From positions 9,992-41,799 of the forward strand of contig PMJT01000032.1 of NCBI GenBank assembly GCA_003158495.1: a stretch of DNA of 31,808 bases. The letters run 5' to 3'. This DNA is from Chloroflexota bacterium (GTDB lineage: Bacteria > Chloroflexota > Limnocylindria > Limnocylindrales > CSP1-4). This document shows, in pieces, positions 17,164 to 24,350 of the stretch (positions within the stretch are counted from its first letter, which is position 1; the number at the start of each line of letters is the position of its first letter). A model generated the notes under the pieces. The model made no database searches. It had not been told where the DNA came from and saw only the letters and a program-made list of their open reading frames with translations. Both the position numbers and the translations under genes were made by a program.

Positions 17164-17169
17164 TATACT
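17164..17169 (+). promoter_or_regulatory. -10 of the divergent spsF-hisHF-pseA operon
   Basis: TATACT on the plus strand, about 60 bases from the pseB -10 facing the other way. Transcription would begin near 17176, just before the GGAGG at 17177-17181, so the leader would start almost at the ribosome site. Confidence 0.5.
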
Positions 17170-17188
17170 CCCTAGCGGAGGTGCAGTT

Positions 17189-17386
17189 GTGGTCCCTGAC
17201 GAGGGCGCGAATACTCCCGGGCCAGTTCGTCGTGAGGAAATGTGGGCGGGAGATCTCGGTGACTTTGACCCCCAGGGAACCGCCGCGGCAGCGGTGGGGC
17301 TCGGAGCGTCACGGGACCTGCCCCTCTCGAAGAGCCTTGTTCGACGAGTCCTTGAGGTCGGCTGGTGGCTCTTGGAGAACTCCTAA
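17189..17386 (+). CDS. Small unknown protein leading the spsF operon
   Basis: GTG 17189 has GGAGG (17177-17181) at a 7-base spacing, and TATACT lies just upstream, so both transcription and translation signals fit this frame. The 65-residue product has an acidic, Pro/Gly-rich first half (VPDEGANTPGPVRREEMWAG) and an amphipathic C-terminal helix (LSKSLVRRVLEVGWWLLENS). No signal peptide, membrane segment or known domain was recognised. It ends 23 bases before spsF, which lacks its own ribosome site, so it may act as a leader ORF for coupled translation or encode a small partner protein. Another frame is also open here, so the coding status is uncertain. Confidence 0.45.
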   Translation: MVPDEGANTPGPVRREEMWAGDLGDFDPQGTAAAAVGLGASRDLPLSKSLVRRVLEVGWWLLENS

Positions 17387-17409
17387 TTGGGCAGCCTGCC
17401 ACGACCTCG

Positions 17410-18183
17410 ATGAAGCGGGTTTGCGTCGTCCAGGCCCGGATGGGTTCGACGCGGCTGCCCGGCAAAGTGCTGCGCGATCTCGCCGGCCAGCCGATGTTGA
17501 CCCAGATGCTTCGCCGGTTACGTACCTGCGTGTCGATCGACGAAATCGTCGTCGCGACATCGATCGCCACTAGCGACGATCCGATTGCGGAACTCGGGGT
17601 CAAAGAGGGGATGCGAGTCTGCCGCGGCAGCGAAGCCGACGTGCTTGGCCGGATCGTTGAGGCAGCTCACGCCGCTCAGGCGGATGTGGTCGTGCGAGTC
17701 ACAGCTGACTGCCCGCTCATCGATCCATGGGTAACTGATCGCGTTATCGATGAGCTGACGACCAACGGCAGCGCTGCGGACTACGCCAGCAACGTCCTGC
17801 GGAGAACCTTTCCCCGCGGTCTTGATGTGGAGGCCATGTTTCTGGACACCCTCCTGAGGGTGGACAGGTTGGGTCGGTCAAAGGCTGAGCGTGAGCACGT
17901 GACCATAACGATCCGCTCTGAGCATCCGAATCTATTCCTGTCCAGGTCGGTGGAGAGCGGTCACGACGATTCCGATCTTCGCTGGACGGTCGATGAAGAG
18001 CGGGACTTCCAACTTGTTGCGCGGCTGTATCACGTGTTCGGTCTGGATGAGCACATCCTTCCGTACGAAGTCGTCGTCAATCACGTCCGGCAGAACCCAG
18101 AGTTGACGAGCTTCAACGCGGACATCGCGACATGGACGCCTCTCAGCGACAAGCCTGGGCCAATGCAGGGATCGCAGGAGTGA
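17410..18183 (+). CDS. spsF: SpsF-type nonulosonate cytidylyltransferase
   Basis: Expected to activate the nonulosonic acid with CTP (the PseF role). The 257-residue product begins at ATG 17410 with the family N-terminus VCVVQARMGSTRLPGKVL (4-21), a GT-A nucleotidyltransferase loop. CRGSEADVLGRI (71-82) and VVRVTADCPLIDP (94-106) complete the nucleotide site, followed by LRRTFPRGLDVEAM and EREHVTITIR. Members of this family occur with SpsE (synthase) and SpsG (PseG) genes in bacilli; here the same partners lie on the divergent operon. An upstream in-frame GTG at 17365 would overlap the small ORF but makes the N-terminus longer than the family. The activity is inferred from family and context. 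Confidence 0.85.
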   Translation: MKRVCVVQARMGSTRLPGKVLRDLAGQPMLTQMLRRLRTCVSIDEIVVATSIATSDDPIAELGVKEGMRVCRGSEADVLGRIVEAAHAAQADVVVRVTADCPLIDPWVTDRVIDELTTNGSAADYASNVLRRTFPRGLDVEAMFLDTLLRVDRLGRSKAEREHVTITIRSEHPNLFLSRSVESGHDDSDLRWTVDEERDFQLVARLYHVFGLDEHILPYEVVVNHVRQNPELTSFNADIATWTPLSDKPGPMQGSQE

Positions 18184-18229
18184 TCAGGCATCGCAGCGCT
18201 TGTTCTGCAGGCGAGATCGGGCAGGTCGG

Positions 18230-18847
18230 ATGAAAGAGGTTGGACTCGTTGACTACGGCATGGGCAACCTACGCTCGGTGCGCAATGCGCTGGAGCTGCT
18301 GGGGGCTCGCGTCCTGCTACTCGAGGACCCTGCCGGGTTGTCCAAAGTCGACCGGGTGGTCCTGCCCGGCGTGGGGGCATTTGCCGTTGCCATGACTAAC
18401 CTGCGGAATGTGGGGTGGGACGATGCGCTGTCCGAGTACGTACTCCACATGCGCCGTCCCTTCCTTGGGCTCTGCTTGGGCCTGCAGCTTCTGGCTGACC
18501 GTGGCACAGAGCACGGCGAACACCGAGGGCTTGGTTTCATCGCCGGGGCCACTCTCCGGCTCGAGCGCCCGGACGACGTTCCCTTGCCGCACATCGGCTG
18601 GAACGAGGTGAGACCCGTACGGACGGATGGGATCCTGTCCGGCGTCAAGTCCGGCACGTGCTTCTACTTCGTGCACAGCTACGCCCTCGTGCCCGAGGAC
18701 CTCTCCGTGGTCGCGGGCGTTACTGAGTACGGCGGCCACGATTTCGTTTCCGTCATCGAGCGCGACAACATCGTCGCAACTCAGTTCCACCCCGAAAAGA
18801 GCCAGACACACGGTCTGGACCTACTTCGTCGCTTCCTGGCGATGTGA
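18230..18847 (+). CDS. hisH: HisH-type glutamine amidotransferase of the sugar amidination module
   Basis: Class I glutaminase that releases ammonia from glutamine for its HisF-like partner. The 205-residue product, from ATG 18230, shows VGLVDYGMGNLRSVRNAL (4-21), VVLPGVGAFAVAM (43-55), the nucleophile Cys82 in PFLGLCLGLQLLAD (77-90), and the triad partners His187 and Glu189 in VATQFHPEKSQTHG (182-195). No other histidine-biosynthesis gene is near. The next two genes are a HisF homologue and a PseA/WbuX-family protein, the known trio for making acetamidino sugars in Pseudomonas O-antigen and Campylobacter flagellar glycan. It lies 46 bases after spsF and 6 bases before the hisF homologue. The name hisH is by homology, not for a histidine role. 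Confidence 0.92.
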   Translation: MKEVGLVDYGMGNLRSVRNALELLGARVLLLEDPAGLSKVDRVVLPGVGAFAVAMTNLRNVGWDDALSEYVLHMRRPFLGLCLGLQLLADRGTEHGEHRGLGFIAGATLRLERPDDVPLPHIGWNEVRPVRTDGILSGVKSGTCFYFVHSYALVPEDLSVVAGVTEYGGHDFVSVIERDNIVATQFHPEKSQTHGLDLLRRFLAM

Positions 18848-18853
18848 CGGCCG

Positions 18854-19642
18854 ATGCTGCGCACGCGACTCATTCCTGTGCTTCTACTGCAGAATGGATT
18901 GCTGGTGCGGAGCCAGTCGTTCAGAATCCACCAGGCGATCGGCAACCCGATCCACGAGGCTCGCCGCTTCAATGAGTGGAACGTGGATGAGCTTATCTAC
19001 TTGGACATTTCGCGCGACGACTCCTATGACCTCCGGCGCGACGACCATAAGGTGAAGAACCTGACCGGCCCGATGGAGATTCTCGAGGAAGTGAGTCGCA
19101 CCTGCTTCATGCCCCTGACGTGGGGCGGGGGCATCCGGACCGTCGCGGCTATGCGCGAATGCTTCCTGAGCGGGGCGGACAAGATCTCGATCAACACCGC
19201 CGCGTATCGGACCCCCCAGTTGATTCGCGACGGCGCGAAGATCTTTGGTCGCCAGGCGATGGTGATTTGCGTCGACGTGTGCCGCCGTGAGGACGGTCGG
19301 CCCGAGGTCGTCATCGAAGGCGGCCGAGAATTGACAGGCGCCGATCCCGTCGATTGGGTCCAGGAAGCCGTGTTACAAGGCGCCGGAGAGATACTTCTCC
19401 AGAGCCTCGACCGCGATGGCACGGCTCAGGGGTACGACGTCGATCTGATACGGTCGGTCAGCGACGTCAGCGCGGTGCCAATCATCGCTCTCGGCGGAGT
19501 TGGACGATACGAGCACTTCTTCGACGGATGGAAGGCGGGGGCCAACGCCGTCGCAGCGGCGAATATCTTCCACTTCAAGGAGCTCTCTGACCGGAACGCT
19601 AAGCGCGCCATGTCGAAGGCCGGTATTCCCGTGAGGCTATGA
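18854..19642 (+). CDS. hisF: HisF-type (WbuZ-like) cyclase homologue of the amidination module
   Basis: TIM-barrel partner of the HisH homologue; thought to pass ammonia to the PseA/WbuX amidotransferase. The 262-residue product starts LRTRLIPVLLLQNG (2-15): the position of the first catalytic Asp of true HisF (CLD) is occupied by Leu, as in the WbuZ branch. The second acidic position is kept in VICVDVCRRE (Asp141). LTWGGGIRTVAAM (88-100), SGADKISINTAA (106-117) and ALGGVGRYEHF mark the phosphate-binding loops. Loss of the first Asp argues against imidazole-glycerol-phosphate synthesis and for the ammonia-transfer role. It is immediately adjacent to the next gene (no spacing). Confidence 0.92.
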   Translation: MLRTRLIPVLLLQNGLLVRSQSFRIHQAIGNPIHEARRFNEWNVDELIYLDISRDDSYDLRRDDHKVKNLTGPMEILEEVSRTCFMPLTWGGGIRTVAAMRECFLSGADKISINTAAYRTPQLIRDGAKIFGRQAMVICVDVCRREDGRPEVVIEGGRELTGADPVDWVQEAVLQGAGEILLQSLDRDGTAQGYDVDLIRSVSDVSAVPIIALGGVGRYEHFFDGWKAGANAVAAANIFHFKELSDRNAKRAMSKAGIPVRL

Positions 19643-20866
19643 ATGACAGTCCGATATTGTGCTCATTGCGCCTACCCGTCTATCGCCGCCACGCCCCTGA
19701 CGTTCGACGATCGAGGCGTGTGCAGTGGGTGTCGCTCAGCCGAGCAGGCACAGACAATCGATTGGGACGAGCGCTTCGAGTGGCTCAAGCAAATCGCCGA
19801 GGAGTACCGATCCCAGTCCACCTATGACGTCCTCATTCCCGTGAGCGGAGGTAAGGACAGCTACTATCAGACACACGTCGCGGTTCACGAGCTCGGTCTG
19901 AAACCGCTCCTCGTCACCTACCACGGCAACAACTACCTCCCCGAGGGAGAGGAGAACCTCTTCCGGATGCGGAAGGTGTTCGACTGCGACCACGTCGTCG
20001 TAAGCCCAAGCATCCAAACGCTCATCAGGATGAACCGCATTGGGTTTCGGTTGCAGGGCGACATGAACTGGCATAACCACTGCGGGATTTTCACGACCCC
20101 AATCCAAGTGGCTGTCCGGTACAAGGTGCCGCTTATGTTGTGGGGCGAGCACGGCTTCCTTAACCTCGGCGGGATGTACTCGTTCGACGACATGGTCGAG
20201 TTCACTTCCAAGTTCCGCCTCGAGCACGGACTGCGCGGCTACGATTGGGATGACTTCACAGATGAAGGCCTCGACACCCTGGGCCGACCCGAGTTGAAAG
20301 AAGGCCTTCGGGCGAAGGACCTCCAATGGGCGCAGTACCCAACGGACGACGAGATTGACGAGGTCGGAGTGCGAGGCATCTACTTAGGCAACTTCGTGAA
20401 CTGGGACGCCAACGTCCACTCTAAGCTCGTTATGGAGAAGTACGACTGGCAACCCGCACGCCAGCCCTTCGAGCGCACGTACCGGCGTATGTCGAATCTG
20501 GACGACATGCACGAGAACGGCATCCACGACTACCTCAAGTTCGTGAAGCTGGGTTATGGTCGCGCTACGGACCACTCCTCCAAAGACGTTCGCTCCGGGC
20601 ACATGACACGTGATCGCGCCATCGAGATGGTGAGGCAGTATGACCACGTTAAGCCGCGGCGCGACCTCGACCGGTGGCTGACCTACGTTGACATCACCGA
20701 GGAAGAGTTCGACGCCACGTGCGACTCCTTCCGGGATCCGCGAGTGTGGTGGATCGAGGACGGCGAGTGGTGGAAAGACAACATCTGGGGTAAGCCATCG
20801 TCATATGGCCCGGTACACATTCCGGTGAGCGGGCGAGACAAGTACATGCAGGATCGCGCGCGATGA
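19643..20866 (+). CDS. pseA: N-acetyl sugar amidotransferase (PseA/WbuX/WbpG family)
   Basis: Adenylates an N-acetyl group of the sugar and replaces oxygen by ammonia, giving an acetamidino group. The 407-residue product has two CxxC pairs (Cys6/Cys9 and Cys27/Cys30, a probable metal site) and the ATP PP-loop PVSGGKDSYYQTH (66-78). The middle section, TYHGNNYLPEGEENL, GDMNWHNHCG and LMLWGEHGFLNLGG, follows the family. ATG 19643 directly follows the hisF stop; GTGAGG is placed 6 bases upstream, a good ribosome site. In Campylobacter, PseA makes the acetamidino form of pseudaminic acid, and WbpG acts on a mannosaminuronic acid in Pseudomonas. The neighbouring pse genes favour the former. Confidence 0.92.
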   Translation: MTVRYCAHCAYPSIAATPLTFDDRGVCSGCRSAEQAQTIDWDERFEWLKQIAEEYRSQSTYDVLIPVSGGKDSYYQTHVAVHELGLKPLLVTYHGNNYLPEGEENLFRMRKVFDCDHVVVSPSIQTLIRMNRIGFRLQGDMNWHNHCGIFTTPIQVAVRYKVPLMLWGEHGFLNLGGMYSFDDMVEFTSKFRLEHGLRGYDWDDFTDEGLDTLGRPELKEGLRAKDLQWAQYPTDDEIDEVGVRGIYLGNFVNWDANVHSKLVMEKYDWQPARQPFERTYRRMSNLDDMHENGIHDYLKFVKLGYGRATDHSSKDVRSGHMTRDRAIEMVRQYDHVKPRRDLDRWLTYVDITEEEFDATCDSFRDPRVWWIEDGEWWKDNIWGKPSSYGPVHIPVSGRDKYMQDRAR

Positions 20867-20925
20867 GCCAGCTTGGTGAGCCAGTCCGCTCAGGTTGGCA
20901 CGCCGACTTCCTCCGGAGGCGCTGA
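20863..20925 (+). other. 20-codon ORF overlapping the pseA stop (possible remnant)
   Basis: An ATG overlaps the pseA stop as ATGA, a common coupling arrangement, and the frame encodes MSQLGEPVRSGWHADFLRRR and then stops. The following 150 bases up to 21083 are gene-free and open in other frames for short lengths. It may be the decayed start of a former next gene in the operon. The evidence is weak; a chance overlap is equally possible. Confidence 0.25.
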
Positions 20926-21083
20926 GAAGCAGTTCAGCGATGTTCAGGACAAGGACCGAGACCGGCGTTCACGCTACTGCAATGGAAGCCGGCCGAACGC
21001 GCTCTTCATCCCTGGGGCGGTGGTCGCGAGAGGGCAGGGCGCCCCTCAGCATGAGCGGCTTCCTGGGGCGACACCCCTCGGCC

Positions 21084-22133
21084 CTAGCGGAGGCTCGTGA
21101 AGAGGATCCGGTCGTACTTGCCGTCGAGCGCCGTGAACGTCGACCGGCCGAAGCTCTTCGACGGAAAGAAGCCGGGTAGCAGGGCCGGATCGAAAGTGGT
21201 GTTCGGATCGAAGGGATCATACGAAAGCATCACTACGGTGGTGGACTCGAAACCAGCGAGCCGCGCCAGTCTGTCGGCGTAGTTGGCCACAACGAACTGC
21301 GGCATCTCCACAAACGAGTGGGCGTTATAGAAGACATCCACCCCAAGGTCCAGCTTCTCGATTTGCCATGGAGCGATCATGAGGATCTCGAGTTCGTCGT
21401 TCTTTGCGAATTGAACGCGGTCGAGCCGTCGTGTCTTCCGATAATCTCGAACGGAGTCGCCGTAGAACGACTTCAGGTATTGGGTGCCGACGTATAGATT
21501 CGGGGGAATATCAAGGTACACAACCTTCCTGATGTTCGGATAGTTCTCAAGCAACAGATGGACGTTCGTGCCGAACCCCCCGCCTATCTCAAAGAAGCTG
21601 CGCATTGCAGGAAACTTCACCTTCTCGGCCACGAGATCGTGCTCGTGTAGCAGGGTCAAGTAGTGCATGGCGACCTTGTCGCCGTCGACCTCGATGTACT
21701 CAAGGCATCCACCCCGCAGTGAAGGCGGCATTGTGTACTTCCCCAACAGCTCACGCACCCGAGGGCTATCGTTGAAGAGAACCCTCCGGAGCCGTCGGAC
21801 CTCGTCAGAGTACGTTGTTGTTAGGGCGACTTGGGCATCGAATTGCCTGTTGAAGGGAGGGACGGAGTCCAACAGGAACCTAAAGGGCCTTCTAGGACCG
21901 CCGGTCAGGTTGTGGCGGACATCCAGAATCACCGAGTCAGCGTAACTCTGCCCTATGGTCGAAGTCGTCCCCCGGAAGTCCGCGAGTCCGTAGCGTTCGA
22001 TCTGGATTGCGGCGCTCTGGCTCTTCCGTTTCCAGTAGGGGCCCGGCTTGTATGCGTTGCGCTGGGCTTTGGCGTCCAAGAGCATCATTCGCAGAAGCTC
22101 GTTGTCGCTGCTGATCGCCGTACTCAAGGTCAT
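21084..22133 (-). CDS. Putative sugar O-methyltransferase (NanM-type family)
   Basis: Chosen start ATG 22133 with GGAG at 8-base spacing; an upstream GTG extension lacks such a site. The 349-residue product has a long N-terminal region with conserved-looking DNELLRMMLLDAK, then YTMPPSLRGG and the SAM site SFFEIGGGFGTNVHLLLENY (179-198). VVYLDIPPNLYVGTQYLKSF (204-223), VFYNAHSFVEM and PQFVVANYADRL complete it. The architecture matches the putative sugar O-methyltransferase family found in glycan clusters, where the LDIPPNL segment is characteristic. The acceptor sugar is unknown; placement next to the amidination genes makes the nonulosonic acid a candidate. Convergent to pseA. Confidence 0.8.
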   Translation of the reverse strand: MTLSTAISSDNELLRMMLLDAKAQRNAYKPGPYWKRKSQSAAIQIERYGLADFRGTTSTIGQSYADSVILDVRHNLTGGPRRPFRFLLDSVPPFNRQFDAQVALTTTYSDEVRRLRRVLFNDSPRVRELLGKYTMPPSLRGGCLEYIEVDGDKVAMHYLTLLHEHDLVAEKVKFPAMRSFFEIGGGFGTNVHLLLENYPNIRKVVYLDIPPNLYVGTQYLKSFYGDSVRDYRKTRRLDRVQFAKNDELEILMIAPWQIEKLDLGVDVFYNAHSFVEMPQFVVANYADRLARLAGFESTTVVMLSYDPFDPNTTFDPALLPGFFPSKSFGRSTFTALDGKYDRILFTSLR

Positions 22134-22460
22134 GCCCGCTACTCCGAACGACAGAAATCGTTGTTCCCTCCCAGCCAACGCTCGTCGGTTGGCCGCGCCA
22201 TGAGGCGGTTCCAGCGGGCATCGCCCATGCAAGGCAGCGCGCTCAGGCGAATTCCCTGAGCCGGCACGTTAGGGCCGGAAAGCGCGGCGCGGACGGTCGT
22301 GCCAGCCGGCGGCTATGTTAGACCATATGGCCGCGTTCGCGCGGCGGTCGAGCAGGCTGTCCGTGCCTCGTCGGGACGACTGGATAATTGTGGATTACCA
22401 GGATTGTCCGGGGCGAGAAGCGTCGAACGGCGCCGGCGCGCGGGGGGTTACCATCCCATC
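22134..22460. promoter_or_regulatory. 327-base divergent intergenic region
   Basis: Separates the O-methyltransferase (minus) from the fusion glycosyltransferase (plus). An imperfect inverted repeat, GCCGGCACG (22260-22268) against CGTGCCAGCCGGC (22298-22310), could form a stem with a 29-base loop. A TATGTT at 22314-22319 is a possible extra -10. No ORF here looks like protein: the in-frame upstream extension of the fusion gene lacks family similarity. No other element was recognised. Confidence 0.4.
22449..22454 (+). promoter_or_regulatory. -10 of the fusion glycosyltransferase (leaderless)
   Basis: TACCAT fits TANNNT and is 6 bases from the ATG at 22461, leaving no room for a leader. It is a weaker match than the TATACT boxes and lacks a recognisable -35. 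Confidence 0.35.
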
Positions 22461-24350
22461 ATGCGCATGGCGATCCTAGGCACTCGTGGAGTTCCGGCCA
22501 ACTACGGTGGATTCGAGACCTTTGCGGAGAAACTGGGCGGCCGGCTGGTTCAGCGCGGCCACGACATAACCGTCTACAGCAGGGATCTGTCGGTCCCGCG
22601 CGGGATGCGGTCCTATCTCGGCATGAGGATTGTCCGGCTGCCTGCGCCGCAATCCAAGTACTTCGAGACGGTGATCCATACGCTGTTCTCGGCCCTGCAT
22701 GCGCTGACCCAGCACTACGACATCATCTACGTGTGCAACTCAGCTAACGTGCCGGCCGTGATCCTGTTGCGGCTTTTCGGGAAGCGGGTGGTGTTGAACG
22801 TCGACGGGCTGGAGTGGAAACGCCGGAAGTGGAGCGCAATCGGGCGAGCCTACTACCGAATCTGCGCTTGGACGGCGTCCAGGTTGCCGGTCCATGTGGT
22901 CACCGATGCCCTGGTGATCCAGCACTACTACCAGACTGCGTACGGGCGCTACACGACCTACTTTCCGTACGGGACAGAACTGGACCCTGTCGCCGATGAC
23001 GGAACCCTGGCCGGCCTCGGGCTCGAGCCGGGCCGGTACGTACTCTACGTCAGCCGTCTCGAGCCGGAGAACAACGCTCACGTCGTCATCGAGGCCTACA
23101 AGTCCGTCCACACGGACCTGCCGCTCGCTATCGTCGGCGACGCGCCGTACGCCTCGGAGTACATCGCCTCGTTGCGAGCCACGATAGACCCTCGCGTCCG
23201 TTTCCTCGGGGCCGTCTACGGAACCGGGTACCAGATCCTGCGGTCGCACGCGACGGCGTATGTCCAGGCGACAGAAGTTGGAGGCACTCACCCGGCGTTG
23301 GTCGAGGCCATGGGCTTCGGAAACGTGGTTCTCGCCAACGACGTTCCGGAGCACCGCGAAACGCTGGACGACGGGGGGCTCTACTACCGCGGCGCCGTCG
23401 AGCTCGCCGCTCGGCTCCAGGAGGTCCTCGACGACGCGGCTTTCGCGGCCGACCTGCGTCGAAGAGCCCAGGACCGGGCGCGGAGGATGTACAGCTGGGA
23501 TGCCATCTCGGACACGTACGAGAAGTGGCTCACGGGACTCTGCCCGCCGATGCCGGCCGCCGCAGACGTCAAAGAGGAAGACCTCTCATCGGTGGAGATC
23601 GCCGGTATTCCGATCCACAACGTGACCTTCGACGAGGCCGTAATCCTGATCACCCGCTGGGTGGCCGACGGCACGGGGGGCACGGTCTACACGCCGAATG
23701 TCGATGACGTTGTCAAGGCCCACCGGCGGGCCGACTTCCGGAATGCAGTTATGGGCATGCGGCTCCGCGTGCCCGACGGCATGGGCATCATCTATGGCTC
23801 ACGGATTGCCGGCAGCCCGCTCCGGGGCACGGTTACCGGACGCCTCCTTCCGGAAGCGCTTGCCGCGGCCCTGGGCCCATCGGTTGGGATCGCCATCTTC
23901 GGTGGCAAGCCCGGGGCGGCGGAGGCCGCGGCGAAGGTCCTCGAGAGCAAGGGTGCGCGTATCGCGGCTGCCCTGGCGCCGGAGATGGGCTTCGCAATCG
24001 GATCGGACGAAGACGTCAGATTGACTCGCCGGCTGCGCGAGAGCGGGGCGGGCATCATCTTCGTGTGCCTCGGCGCCCCACGCCAGGCCTTATGGATGGC
24101 TTACCACGCCGCGGAGTTGCCGGCCGTGCTCGTCGGGGTCGGGGCAGCCGTGGACGTCCTGGCAGGCAAGTCGCCGTCGGCCCCGGCCTGGATGACCCGA
24201 TTCGGCGTCGAGTGGGCCTTCCGGTTGTACCACGAACCGAGGCGCCTGACGCCTCGCTATATCTGGGACGACCCGCGCTTCTTCTGGTGGATGCTGCAGC
24301 AGCGTGCGATCCGAAAGTCGGTCCGTAACGACCGGACCGCCCGCGACTGA
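22461..24350 (+). CDS. Bifunctional glycosyltransferase: DUF1972/GT4 fused to WecG/TagA (GT26)
   Basis: One 629-residue ORF joins two enzymes normally separate. Residues 1 to about 358: DUF1972 start AILGTRGVPANYGGFETFAE (4-23), VLNVDGLEWKRRKW (111-124), YVLYVSRLEPENN (193-205), and VGGTHPALVEAMGFGNVVLA (273-292). This is the rhamnosyltransferase-like GT4 type; the usual first Glu of EX7E is Thr/His here, with Glu282 retained. Residues about 377-629: WecG/TagA/CpsF domain with VYTPNVDDVVKA (409-420), RVPDGMGIIYGSRI (436-449), IIFVCLGAPRQALWM (532-546), GVGAAVDVLAGKSPSAPAWM (559-578) and FGVEWAFRLYHEPRRL (581-596). WecG/TagA enzymes add N-acetylmannosamine or its uronic acid to lipid-linked GlcNAc. 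A Pro/Ala/Asp/Glu linker (361-376) separates them. The preceding 54 in-frame codons are not family-like, so ATG 22461 is used. Confidence 0.9.
   Translation: MRMAILGTRGVPANYGGFETFAEKLGGRLVQRGHDITVYSRDLSVPRGMRSYLGMRIVRLPAPQSKYFETVIHTLFSALHALTQHYDIIYVCNSANVPAVILLRLFGKRVVLNVDGLEWKRRKWSAIGRAYYRICAWTASRLPVHVVTDALVIQHYYQTAYGRYTTYFPYGTELDPVADDGTLAGLGLEPGRYVLYVSRLEPENNAHVVIEAYKSVHTDLPLAIVGDAPYASEYIASLRATIDPRVRFLGAVYGTGYQILRSHATAYVQATEVGGTHPALVEAMGFGNVVLANDVPEHRETLDDGGLYYRGAVELAARLQEVLDDAAFAADLRRRAQDRARRMYSWDAISDTYEKWLTGLCPPMPAAADVKEEDLSSVEIAGIPIHNVTFDEAVILITRWVADGTGGTVYTPNVDDVVKAHRRADFRNAVMGMRLRVPDGMGIIYGSRIAGSPLRGTVTGRLLPEALAAALGPSVGIAIFGGKPGAAEAAAKVLESKGARIAAALAPEMGFAIGSDEDVRLTRRLRESGAGIIFVCLGAPRQALWMAYHAAELPAVLVGVGAAVDVLAGKSPSAPAWMTRFGVEWAFRLYHEPRRLTPRYIWDDPRFFWWMLQQRAIRKSVRNDRTARD

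Noticed and set aside
18230..19642. Histidine biosynthesis genes
   Set aside because: HisH and HisF homologues stand alone with a PseA/WbuX protein and the HisF copy lacks the first catalytic Asp; a sugar amidination role fits better.
19736..20326. 196-codon minus-strand ORF opposite pseA
   Set aside because: Hydrophobic low-information translation produced by the reverse of a conserved gene; no start signal.
22299..22460. 54-codon N-terminal extension of the fusion glycosyltransferase
   Set aside because: Arg/Gly-rich, unlike the family; DUF1972 proteins begin at the equivalent of ATG 22461.
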